Position numbers and translations under genes: made by a program
The notes under the pieces: generated by a model
Seen by the model: only the letters and a program-made list of their open reading frames with translations
What the model was told of the DNA's origin: nothing
Database searches by the model: none
Source of the DNA: Rhizobium sp. BK376
GTDB taxonomy: Bacteria > Pseudomonadota > Alphaproteobacteria > Rhizobiales > Rhizobiaceae
Direction of reading: 5' to 3'
DNA: 64,000 nt
Assembly: GCF_004341625.1 (NCBI RefSeq)
Contig: NZ_SLZG01000014.1
Span: 101,555 to 165,554, forward strand
Shown: positions 24,185 through 31,961 of the stretch, one piece after another
Position numbering within the stretch: position 1 is the stretch's first letter
Layout of the letters: the number at the start of each line of letters is the position of its first letter

Positions 24185-24913
24185 CTATACCTTTTCCGCC
24201 ACGCCGCCGAGATAGAGCTCGCGCATCAGCGACATATCCTTGAGATCGGAAATCGGTCCTGATGTGGCAATGCGGCCATTCTGCATGAGATAGCCGCGAG
24301 TCGCCACAGACAAGGCAAGTCCCGCATTTTGCTCGACCAGAAGAACGGATGCGCCGAAGGTCTTGCCGATATCCAGGATGATCGCCTGGATCTCCTTGAC
24401 GAGCAGCGGCGAAAGACCGAGCGAAGGTTCATCGAGAAGAAGCACGCGTGGCCTGGCCATCAGACCGCGGGCGATCGCCAACATCTGTTGCTGGCCGCCA
24501 CTCAGCGACCCGCCTTTCTGCTGGCGCTTGGTCGCGAGAATCGGGAAGAAATTCTCCATCGTCTTCACGTCGGTGTCGACGGCACCGGCATCGCGTCTGG
24601 CATAGGCGCCGAGCCGAAGGTTCTCCTCGACCGTCATGTCCGCGAAGATACGCCGGCCCTCCGGCACCAGGACGACGCCACGCTTGGCCATGATATCGGG
24701 CGTCTTTCCCGTCAGGTCTTCGCCCGCAAAGCGGATGCTTCCCGCCCTTGGCTTGACCAGCCCGACGATGGTGCGCAAAAGCGTGGACTTGCCCGCCCCG
24801 TTGGGGCCGAGAATGGTGATGACTTCGCCTTCGTCGAGCGCGATGGAAACGTCGCGATTGACGACAGTCGCACCGTAGCCGGTCGTTACGTTCGAAACCT
24901 CAAGCAGGCTCAT
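24185..24913 (-). CDS. Branched-chain amino acid-type ABC transporter, ATP-binding protein LivF
   Basis: 242 residues, the usual LivF length. Walker A GPNGAGKST near residue 37, signature LSGGQQQMLAIARGLM near 138 and Walker B LLLDEPSLGLSP near 160 are intact. In place of leucine uptake, the HAAT class also imports aromatic acids, urea, hydroxyacids and sugar-acid-like compounds. It overlaps livG by 4 bp and larA follows it 2 bp later. Confidence 0.92.
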   Translation of the reverse strand: MSLLEVSNVTTGYGATVVNRDVSIALDEGEVITILGPNGAGKSTLLRTIVGLVKPRAGSIRFAGEDLTGKTPDIMAKRGVVLVPEGRRIFADMTVEENLRLGAYARRDAGAVDTDVKTMENFFPILATKRQQKGGSLSGGQQQMLAIARGLMARPRVLLLDEPSLGLSPLLVKEIQAIILDIGKTFGASVLLVEQNAGLALSVATRGYLMQNGRIATSGPISDLKDMSLMRELYLGGVAEKV

Positions 24914-25632
24914 AGCGCACCTCCAAGATAGACTTCGAGGACTTTAGGATCGGAGAGTACGTCCTGGGTCAGCCCGTCGGCGATCTTCGAACCGAAATCC
25001 AGCACGACCAATCGCTTGCAGAGCATCTGCATCAGCTTCATATCGTGATCGATCACGCAGACGCTGATGCCGTGGTCAGGAAATTGCTTAACGAGACCGA
25101 CCAGCGTTGCCGTTTCTCGATCATTGAGGCCGGCCGCGGGCTCGTCGAGCAAGATGAGCGATGGTCGCGTCGCGAGCGCCAGGGCGACACCTAGCAGGCG
25201 CAGGCTGCCGAAGGGCAGGATTCCGGCCCGTTCCTGCGCCAGAGCCGTCAGCCCGACGAAGTCAAGCAGTGCGGCCGGCGTTGTCCAGGGATAGGGACGG
25301 CTGATGCGATGCGAGTGCTCGCAGGCGATCTGGACATTCTCGTGGACCGAGAGGCCGGGAAAGGCCATGGCCTGCTGGAACGTATAGCCGATACCCGCGC
25401 CCGATACCTGATGCGCTGCCAGACTGGTGATGTCGCGTCCGCGCCAGCTGACCTTGCCTTCAGTCGGCTTGTGGACGCCGGTAATGACGTTGAAAAGCGT
25501 CGTCTTGCCGGATCCGTTAGGGCCGACGATCCCGAGGATCTCTCCCTCCTCGATCGACAGGTCGACGCCGGAGAGCGCCGTGAGGCCGCCGAACTGCTTC
25601 TTCAGTCCCTTGATCTCGAGAATGGCGTTCAT
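24910..25632 (-). CDS. Branched-chain amino acid-type ABC transporter, ATP-binding protein LivG
   Basis: 240 residues. Walker A GPNGSGKTT near residue 36 and Walker B LILLDEPAAGLND near 156 are clear. The signature region reads PFGSLRLLGVALAL, in which the usual LSYGxQR is weakened to FGSLR, a variation common among LivG homologues. The ATG overlaps the stop of livM, so translation is coupled. Confidence 0.9.
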   Translation of the reverse strand: MNAILEIKGLKKQFGGLTALSGVDLSIEEGEILGIVGPNGSGKTTLFNVITGVHKPTEGKVSWRGRDITSLAAHQVSGAGIGYTFQQAMAFPGLSVHENVQIACEHSHRISRPYPWTTPAALLDFVGLTALAQERAGILPFGSLRLLGVALALATRPSLILLDEPAAGLNDRETATLVGLVKQFPDHGISVCVIDHDMKLMQMLCKRLVVLDFGSKIADGLTQDVLSDPKVLEVYLGGAL

Positions 25633-26648
25633 CGGCCCGCCTCCGACGCATGATTTCCGTCGGCGGTTCGGCTTGCCGTATCCTTCCGCATCAACATCCG
25701 GAACAATCGTTGCCAGCCTTCCAGCAGGCCTGCGATCAGCCCGTTGGGCAGCAGCAGAATGACCGCGATCAGGCAGACGCCATAGAGAATGCGGGATTCG
25801 ACCGGATCAAGGTTCAGCATTTCAGGCAGGAAGGAAACGAGAATACCGCCTGCGAGTGGTCCGAGAAGCAGTCTTGCTCCACCGATCATGACCATTAGGG
25901 CGAGGTAGATGCTCGGGAAGGAGGCGAATTGACTGGGTGAGATATGACGCAGGAAATAGGCGAGGAGCACACCGGATACGCCCGCGAAAACCCCGCTGAC
26001 GACGAAGGCGCCGATCTTGTGTCGGCCCACATTGATACCTAGCGAGGCGGCCAGCTTCTCGTTCTCCCGGATGGCGCGTAGCGTGCGCCCGTAGGGCGAG
26101 TTGATGATCATCCAGCTCGCGACGGCGCTCAGAGCAACGAAGAAAAGCACGATGTAGTAATAGGGGATGAGATCGTCGACACGCTGCCCGAAGACAGTGA
26201 CAGGGAACTGCAGGTCAAGCCCGGTTGCCGCACCCGTGTAATCGCCACCATTGGTCAGCACGATCGTCAGCAATTGTCCGAAGGCGAAGGTCATGATGAC
26301 GAAGTGATGGCCGGAGACACGCAGTGACGGGATGCCGATCACTGTCGCCGCGATCGCGGCGAAAATCCCCCCGAGCGGCAATGCCAACCAGAAGCCTACA
26401 TCGGCATCGCGTGCAAACAGTGCGGCGGCATAGGCTCCGACACCGACGAGTGCTGCGTGGCCCATCGACAGGATGCCGGTTTGTCCGAAGAGGACCGACA
26501 GGCCATAGAGAGCAACAATGTTGATGCCGGCGGAAATGGCGAGCGATAGCATACGATTGCTAGGCCCCATGGAGGGGACAAGCGCAAGCACCGCCAACAC
26601 CACCAGGGCCGGAACAAGCGAGCGAAGCGACGAAAGAGACGTGTTCAT
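25629..26648 (-). CDS. Branched-chain amino acid-type ABC transporter permease LivM
   Basis: 339 residues with about ten hydrophobic segments. The LivM signatures LFGQTGILSMGHAALVGVGAYAAAL near residue 53 and the EAA-like GINVGRHKIGAFVVSGVFAGVSGVLLAYF near 200 are present. The hydrophilic C-terminal tail of about 30 residues is normal for LivM. It follows livH by 18 bp. Confidence 0.9.
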   Translation of the reverse strand: MNTSLSSLRSLVPALVVLAVLALVPSMGPSNRMLSLAISAGINIVALYGLSVLFGQTGILSMGHAALVGVGAYAAALFARDADVGFWLALPLGGIFAAIAATVIGIPSLRVSGHHFVIMTFAFGQLLTIVLTNGGDYTGAATGLDLQFPVTVFGQRVDDLIPYYYIVLFFVALSAVASWMIINSPYGRTLRAIRENEKLAASLGINVGRHKIGAFVVSGVFAGVSGVLLAYFLRHISPSQFASFPSIYLALMVMIGGARLLLGPLAGGILVSFLPEMLNLDPVESRILYGVCLIAVILLLPNGLIAGLLEGWQRLFRMLMRKDTASRTADGNHASEAGR

Positions 26649-26666
26649 GATGTTACCTTTCGGGCC

Positions 26667-27536
26667 TCAAGCCATCTTCGGCCCGCTTGTGCCACCGAAG
26701 AGACCGTTCGGGCGGAACAGCAGCACCAAGATCATCAATGCGAAGGAATAGGCGTCGGTCCATTCGGAGAAGCCGTAGCCTGCGCTGAAGCCCTCGACGA
26801 TGCCGAGAATGAGACCCGCAACGACGGCGCCGGTCAGATTTCCAAGGCCGCCGATCAGGGCCACGGCAAATCCCTTCATGACCATTGTTCCGCCGGTGAA
26901 TGGAGTGATCGGAAAGAGGGCGATCAGGAGCGCACCGCCGAGCCCGGCAAGCGCGCTGCCGAGAACGAAGACGCCGGTGATATAGCGGCGGACCGGAATG
27001 CCCATCAAGGCGGCGGTATCGCGATCGTCGACGGCGGCGCGAAGTGCGCGGCCATAGCGGCTGCGGGTCACCATGGCGAAGGTGAGAGCGACCACGGCAA
27101 TGGTCACGAGAATGACCATGACACGCACCGAGGCGATGCGGACGCCTCCGACATCCCAGATGCCGTTGAGGGGTCGCGGAATGCTCTTCTGGTTCGGATC
27201 ATAAAAGAAAATGACTATGTGCTGCAGGACCACGATCAGGCCCAGCGAAACGATGAACCCGTTGGTCGGTCGTGTCAGCGTGAAGCGAAACAACCCGCGT
27301 TCCAACAAGAAACCCATCGCGGCGACGGCCACGACCGCAAGCACGAGGGCGATAAGGAAGCCAAGACCCGCTTGAACAGCCAGCCAGGTGACGATGCTTC
27401 CGACCATCAGGAATTCGCCGTGCGCGAAATTGATGATGCCGGTCAGCCCGAAAATCAATGTGACCCCGACGGCGATCAGCGTGATGACGCTCGCGATCGA
27501 CAGACCGTTGAGGATTTGCTGAATGAGAATGTCCAC
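26667..27536 (-). CDS. Branched-chain amino acid-type ABC transporter permease LivH
   Basis: 289 residues, strongly hydrophobic. LIFGLTGIINFAHGEFLMVGSIV near residue 27 and RYGRALRAAVDDRDTAALMGI near 173 are LivH hallmarks, as is GGLGNLTGAVVAGLILGIVE near 234. It lies between the binding-protein gene and livM; the 107-bp gap before it holds a strong hairpin. Confidence 0.9.
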   Translation of the reverse strand: MDILIQQILNGLSIASVITLIAVGVTLIFGLTGIINFAHGEFLMVGSIVTWLAVQAGLGFLIALVLAVVAVAAMGFLLERGLFRFTLTRPTNGFIVSLGLIVVLQHIVIFFYDPNQKSIPRPLNGIWDVGGVRIASVRVMVILVTIAVVALTFAMVTRSRYGRALRAAVDDRDTAALMGIPVRRYITGVFVLGSALAGLGGALLIALFPITPFTGGTMVMKGFAVALIGGLGNLTGAVVAGLILGIVEGFSAGYGFSEWTDAYSFALMILVLLFRPNGLFGGTSGPKMA

Positions 27537-27597
27537 AGCCTTGTTCCGCTGTTGTGCGGGCGTCGCGCGCTTGGCCCGCCTGTTCCTGTAACAAAAG

Positions 27598-27629
27598 GTC
27601 CCGCCGGCCTTGGGGGCAACCGGCGGGAC
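27598..27629 (-). terminator. Intercistronic hairpin with T-run after the binding-protein gene
   Basis: A perfect 10-bp stem, CCCGCCGG-type, pairs 27598-27607 with 27620-27629. On the coding (minus) strand it is followed by CCTTTTGTT. It can act as a partial terminator, giving more binding protein than membrane parts. Confidence 0.7.
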
Positions 27630-27643
27630 GGCGCTATGACAGC

Positions 27644-28855
27644 CTATTCCGCAGGGGCTTCGGCAGGGGGCTGTTGCATCGCGCAGGAGATGTTTCCGCC
27701 GGGTGCGGCGGCGCAGACCTCGGTGGCGTGCGTCACCTGATGGCTTTTGTTGAAGGCCAGATCGTCGGAGACAACGCCCTTGTGATGCAAGGTTTCGAGC
27801 GCTGCCACAGTCTTATCAGGATCAAGCGAGCCGGCCTTTTCCCAGGCCTCGGCCAGCATATGGACGTAGTCGTAATAGAGGAGCGAAACCGAGGAGGTCA
27901 CACCCTTCGGGGCGCCGGCGGCAAAGTAGTTCTTGAAATAGGTCTTCGCATTGGCGTTCGAAGATTCGCCCCAGCAGATCGGGACGCAGCTCATGGCGAC
28001 CGGAACGTCGGCGCTCAAATTGCGCTCCTTCCAGATGCCGGGATCGACGCCGAACAGGAAATAGCTGGGGGCCACGCCAAGTTCCAGCGCCTGAGGCAAT
28101 GCCGTCAGCGTCGAGTCGCCGTTGTACCAGAAGTGCACGACGTCAGGATTGAGGCTCTTGGCGCGTGTCAGGAACGGAGAGAAGTCCGTGGTATCAGGCG
28201 GATAGGAGATGACCTCAGGCACTTCCTGGCCTTCGGCCTTGAGAGCCTTGACGTAATAGGACGTCAGGAACTGACCGGTCGCGTCATTGCCGACGATGAC
28301 GACGGACTTCTTCAACGGGTGGCCGACGAGCGGGGTCAGGAGGCTCAGAACGCCACGGGCGGTCGAACCCGACCGCTGGAATTCCTGCGGCTCGGATTGA
28401 AACAGATAATGGTCCTCGCCACCGGATGCGACCGATTGCGGGTTCAGGATTTTCGCAAGCGTGCTGTTGCCGGCGATCTGGATCACCTTCGCGGGCTGCG
28501 TAATCTTCGTCATGGCGAGCGTGAAGTCATGCGTCTCGGAGCCGAAGATCGCCGCCACCTTCTGGTCGCGCACAAGCTCCTGTGTCGCAGCGATCGCCGT
28601 CGAGATATCGGTGCGGTCGTCGCGCTTGACCATCTCGAGCTTGTAGGTCTTGTCGCCGACTTTCACGCCGCCGGCCGCGTTGATTTCCTTTACCGCCAGA
28701 CCGACGCCGGCGGGCAGCGTATGGCCGGCGGAAACGAAAGCGCCGGATTCGGCCGCGACGACACCGATCTTGATCGTGTCCTCCGCGGACGCCAGTTGTA
28801 CAGACGCGCCAAGGCCGAGCGCAACAGAAATGCCTCCCATCACAAGTGATCGCAC
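27644..28855 (-). CDS. Branched-chain amino acid-type ABC transporter, substrate-binding protein
   Basis: 403 residues from a GTG start with GGGAGG eight bases upstream. Signal peptide residues 1-24 end at QLASAE. The type I periplasmic fold of the HAAT class follows: IKIGVVAAESGAFVSAGHTLPAGVGLAVKEINAAGG, then FGSETHDFTLAMTKITQ and VVIVGNDATGQFLTSYYVKAL. The two cysteines at CVPICWGES may form a disulfide. The conserved Ser/Thr pattern for binding an alpha-amino group is not obvious, so a hydroxyacid or other carboxylate ligand is possible. It leads the operon that ends with larA. Confidence 0.9.
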   Translation of the reverse strand: MRSLVMGGISVALGLGASVQLASAEDTIKIGVVAAESGAFVSAGHTLPAGVGLAVKEINAAGGVKVGDKTYKLEMVKRDDRTDISTAIAATQELVRDQKVAAIFGSETHDFTLAMTKITQPAKVIQIAGNSTLAKILNPQSVASGGEDHYLFQSEPQEFQRSGSTARGVLSLLTPLVGHPLKKSVVIVGNDATGQFLTSYYVKALKAEGQEVPEVISYPPDTTDFSPFLTRAKSLNPDVVHFWYNGDSTLTALPQALELGVAPSYFLFGVDPGIWKERNLSADVPVAMSCVPICWGESSNANAKTYFKNYFAAGAPKGVTSSVSLLYYDYVHMLAEAWEKAGSLDPDKTVAALETLHHKGVVSDDLAFNKSHQVTHATEVCAAAPGGNISCAMQQPPAEAPAE

Positions 28856-28892
28856 GATCTAATCCTCCCAGTGCAGATTTTGCGTACTTACC

Positions 28893-28944
28893 GGGTTGTC
28901 GTACAACCCTGTTTTCTGATAATTGGGTTGACGGAGAATGTCAA
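28893..28944 (-). promoter_or_regulatory. Promoter and FadR-type operator (copy 2)
   Basis: On the minus strand TTGACA (28944-28939) and TATCAG (28921-28916) are 17 bp apart. Downstream of the -10 lies the palindrome GGGTTGT-CGT-ACAACCC (28893-28909), whose 11-bp core TTGTCGTACAA equals the copies at 9023 and 33097. The arms here extend to 7 bp each. The site also lies upstream of the divergent aldo/keto reductase operon. Confidence 0.75.
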
Positions 28945-29001
28945 GCAAGTCCAACCGGAGGCCACCGGCAATGTCGGGGCAAGCAAACGAGGGAGTGAGA
29001 G

Positions 29002-29988
29002 ATGCGTAACAGGGAGTTCGGCCGCACCGGCCGGAAAGTTAGTGAGATCGGCTTTGGGGCCTGGGCGATCGGCGCGGCCTGGGGGGAAGTTAATGACGAG
29101 GAAGCGCTGGCCGCACTGCACGCTGCACTCGACACGGGCGTGACGTTCATCGATACCGCCGACGTCTATGGCGACGGCCATTCCGAACAGCTGATCGCGA
29201 AAGTCATACGCGAACGCGGCGGCGAGCGTCCATTCATCGCCACCAAGGCCGGCCGTCGACTGCCGCAGCAATCGGTGGAGGGCTATAGCGCCGAGAACCT
29301 GAACGCCTGGATCGACCGCAGCCTTAGGAATCTCGAGACGGATTGCCTCGACCTCGTGCAGCTCCATTGCCCGGCGACGGATCTCTACTACCACCCCGAG
29401 GTCTTCGAGCGACTGGACCGGTTGGTCGATCAGGGCAAGATCCGCAATTACGGGGTCAGCGTCGAACGGGTCGAGGAGGCGCTGAAGGCCATCGAATATC
29501 CCGGCGTGGTCAGCGTGCAGATCATCTTCAATGTGTTTCGGCAGCGCCCGATCGAGCATTTCTTTGCACAGGCGGCGGAAAAGAAGGTTGCCATCATCGC
29601 CCGCGTGCCGCTGGCGAGCGGGCTGCTTTCCGGCAAGTTCAAGAGAGATACACAGTTCGAAGCCAACGACCACCGGCTGTTCAACCGCAATGGAGAGGCC
29701 TTCGACGTTGGCGAGACCTTTTCCGGCGTACCCTACGAAGTTGGCCTCGATGCCGTCGAGAAGGTGCGTCCGCTGGTATCGGGCGACACGACCATGGCAA
29801 AATTCGCGCTTCGCTGGATCCTCATGTTCGACGCAGTGACGGTCGCCATCCCGGGAGCGCGCAACCCGGCCCAGGCCCGCTCGAATGCCGAGGCGGCTGC
29901 CCTTCCGGCGATTTCCGAAAGCGCCATGCAGGAGATCAAGTCGATCTACGACGCCTACATCAAGCAATATGTCCATCAGCGCTGGTAG
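29002..29988 (+). CDS. Aldo/keto reductase (first)
   Basis: 328 residues, a TIM-barrel reductase. The start is at ATG 29002 behind GGGAG. The catalytic tetrad Asp-Tyr-Lys-His is visible: FIDTADVYGDGHSEQ (Asp near 50, Tyr near 55), ATKAG (Lys near 81) and LVQLHCP (His near 118). GSAL-like RVPLASGLLSGKF and AIPGARNPAQARSNA give the NADP-binding end. It resembles the general L-glyceraldehyde reductase and YajO group. It leads the operon with the lactonase-like amidohydrolase and another aldo/keto reductase. Confidence 0.9.
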   Translation: MRNREFGRTGRKVSEIGFGAWAIGAAWGEVNDEEALAALHAALDTGVTFIDTADVYGDGHSEQLIAKVIRERGGERPFIATKAGRRLPQQSVEGYSAENLNAWIDRSLRNLETDCLDLVQLHCPATDLYYHPEVFERLDRLVDQGKIRNYGVSVERVEEALKAIEYPGVVSVQIIFNVFRQRPIEHFFAQAAEKKVAIIARVPLASGLLSGKFKRDTQFEANDHRLFNRNGEAFDVGETFSGVPYEVGLDAVEKVRPLVSGDTTMAKFALRWILMFDAVTVAIPGARNPAQARSNAEAAALPAISESAMQEIKSIYDAYIKQYVHQRW

Positions 29989-30000
29989 GAGAGCCGGATC

Positions 30001-30873
30001 ATGACATCGCCTATCATCGATGCCCATCATCACTTCTGGGACCCGGCCAGCGGCGGCGACTATGGTTGGCTGAGCGGTCCGTTCGAGCCGATCAACCGGA
30101 AATTCGAGCCGGACGATCTACGCCCGGCCCTTCAAAAGAACGGCGTCACCGGGACGGTCCTGGTCCAGACCTGGAACGATCTCGGCGAGACCTGGGATTT
30201 CATCAGAACGGCGCAGGCGACGGATTTCGTGGCGGGTGTCGTCGGCTGGGTCGATCTTACCGATGCGCGCCTTGTCGATACGCTCGACGAACTGAGGGGC
30301 TCGCCCGAGGGCATATGGCTCGTCGGCGTCCGCCATCTTATCCAGACCGAGAGCGATCCAAATTGGCTTCTGCGGGACGATGTCAGGCAAGGCCTCAAAG
30401 CAGTTGGCGCCGCTGGCCTCGTCTATGACCTCGTGCCGAACCTGCCGCAACTGCCGTCGTGCATCAGGACGGTCGAGGCGTTCGGCGACATGCGCTTTGT
30501 GCTCGATCACATCTCGAAACCGGAAATCCGTAGCGGTGGGTTCGACGAATGGGCCGCGCTGATCCGACAGTTTCGCGGCCAGCACCATGTCTGGTGCAAG
30601 CTTTCAGGCATGGTGACCGAAGCCAACTGGCAAACGTGGACACCAGAAGACCTGAAACCCTATGTCCATGAAGTGCTCGATATCTTCAGCACCGACCGCT
30701 GCATGTTCGGCACCGATTGGCCGGTCTGCCTCGTCGCAGCGAGCTATGACCGCGTGATGGACGCGCTGCAGGAGTGCGTCAAGGATCTCTCCGAGGCCGA
30801 CAGGCAGAAGATTTTTGGCCTGAATGCCATCGAAGCCTATCGCTTGCCGGAATTTTGGGGGATGGGCGCATGA
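30001..30873 (+). CDS. Amidohydrolase-family lactonase, probable L-fuconolactonase
   Basis: 290 residues of the COG3618 amidohydrolase group. IIDAHHHFWDP (residues 4-14) supplies the first metal-site motif, RFVLDHISKPEI near 165 and WCKLSGMVTE near 198 the middle strands, and MFGTDWPVCL near 235 the catalytic Asp. Characterised relatives hydrolyse L-fucono-, L-rhamnono- and related sugar lactones. It stands between two aldo/keto reductase genes, one of which is of the L-fucose/D-threo-aldose dehydrogenase type, which supplies exactly such a lactone. The last codons overlap the next start (ATGA). Confidence 0.85.
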   Translation: MTSPIIDAHHHFWDPASGGDYGWLSGPFEPINRKFEPDDLRPALQKNGVTGTVLVQTWNDLGETWDFIRTAQATDFVAGVVGWVDLTDARLVDTLDELRGSPEGIWLVGVRHLIQTESDPNWLLRDDVRQGLKAVGAAGLVYDLVPNLPQLPSCIRTVEAFGDMRFVLDHISKPEIRSGGFDEWAALIRQFRGQHHVWCKLSGMVTEANWQTWTPEDLKPYVHEVLDIFSTDRCMFGTDWPVCLVAASYDRVMDALQECVKDLSEADRQKIFGLNAIEAYRLPEFWGMGA

Positions 30874-31874
30874 CCGACAATCACTCTGGACACCGCATTA
30901 ATTTTCGTTCGCGCCTCGGATTTGGCGCGAGCGGCCTCGGCACCCTCTACCGTGATGTAACGGAAGCCCAGGCGGCCGAGGTGCTCGATCAGGCCTATGA
31001 AGCGGGGATGCGCTATTTCGATGGCGCGCCGCTCTATGGTCATGGCCTTAGCGAACTGCGACTCGGCCGCTTCCTGCGCACGATCGATCGCGGGACCGTC
31101 ACCGTGTCAACGAAAGTGGGGCGCTATATGGTGCCTCCGTTCGGCGAGAGGGTGGAGTATGGGCTCTGGGCCTCGCCGCTGCGACTGAAACCGGTCTTCG
31201 ACTATAGCTATGCCGGCACCATGCGCTCGCTGGAGCAGTCCGCAAACCGCCTCGGGATCGCCGACTTCGATCTCATCTATATTCATGACGTCGATCGCTT
31301 CACCCATGGCGACGCCTACGAGCGACGGTTCAACGAGGCGATCGAAGGTTGCTATCGCGCGCTCGACGATCTTCGCAAGGCCGGCCACATCAAGGCGATC
31401 GGCGTCGGCGTCAATGAGGGCGATGTTGCGACGCGTTTCATCAAGGCATGCTCGCTGGATGCCGTCATGATGGCGGGCCGCTACACGCTGCTGGACCGGG
31501 GTGCCGAAACTGACCTTCTTCCGGAGGCAGAACGACGAGGTGTCGAGATCGTGGTTGCCGGCGTGTTCAATTCCGGCATTCTTGCAGCAGGGCCGGCAAG
31601 CGCAGCAGCAACCTTTGATTATGGTGCGCCGCCGGCTGAGGTGGTGGCGAGAGCCAGGGCGATCGAACAGATCTGCAATCGACACGGCGTGCCTTTGCAG
31701 GCGGCGGCCATCCAGTTCCCGTTTCGCAATCCGCTGGTTTCCGCAGCCGTGCTCGGCATGAGCCGGCCGGAGCGCATTGCGGAAAACCTTGCCTGGTCGC
31801 AGCAGGTCATCCCGGAAGAACTTTGGCGGGAAGTCGACGATCTCTTTCGGCCGTCATTGCCGAAGGCCAGCTAA
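30870..31874 (+). CDS. Aldo/keto reductase, D-threo-aldose 1-dehydrogenase (L-fucose dehydrogenase)-like (second)
   Basis: 334 residues from the ATG at 30870, overlapping the lactonase stop by 4 bp. The tetrad is FDGAPLYGHGLSE (Asp and Tyr), STKVGR (Lys) and YIHDVDRF (His). The insert around ERVEYGLWASPLRLKPVFDYSYAGTMRSLEQS is typical of the D-threo-aldose dehydrogenase branch, which oxidises L-fucose to L-fuconolactone with NAD(P). Coupled translation with a lactonase gene supports that step. Confidence 0.87.
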   Translation: MTDNHSGHRINFRSRLGFGASGLGTLYRDVTEAQAAEVLDQAYEAGMRYFDGAPLYGHGLSELRLGRFLRTIDRGTVTVSTKVGRYMVPPFGERVEYGLWASPLRLKPVFDYSYAGTMRSLEQSANRLGIADFDLIYIHDVDRFTHGDAYERRFNEAIEGCYRALDDLRKAGHIKAIGVGVNEGDVATRFIKACSLDAVMMAGRYTLLDRGAETDLLPEAERRGVEIVVAGVFNSGILAAGPASAAATFDYGAPPAEVVARARAIEQICNRHGVPLQAAAIQFPFRNPLVSAAVLGMSRPERIAENLAWSQQVIPEELWREVDDLFRPSLPKAS

Positions 31875-31912
31875 CCGGCCACCTGCGCAATCGCGGTTGC
31901 GAAGGTCGCTCT

Positions 31913-31941
31913 GGCCTGCCGAAGACTGATCTCGGCAGGCC
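31913..31941. terminator. Hairpin between convergent aldo/keto reductase genes
   Basis: GGCCTGCCGA (31913-31922) pairs perfectly with 31932-31941 around a 9-nt loop in the 87-bp convergent gap. There is no T-run; it probably marks the ends of both transcripts. Confidence 0.6.
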
Positions 31942-31961
31942 GATTGCTCGGTCGAGCGGCC

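Noticed and set aside
27554..28849. 431-residue open frame on the plus strand
   Set aside because: It is antisense to the Liv-type binding-protein gene, and its composition is Arg/Gly/Asp-rich without domains.
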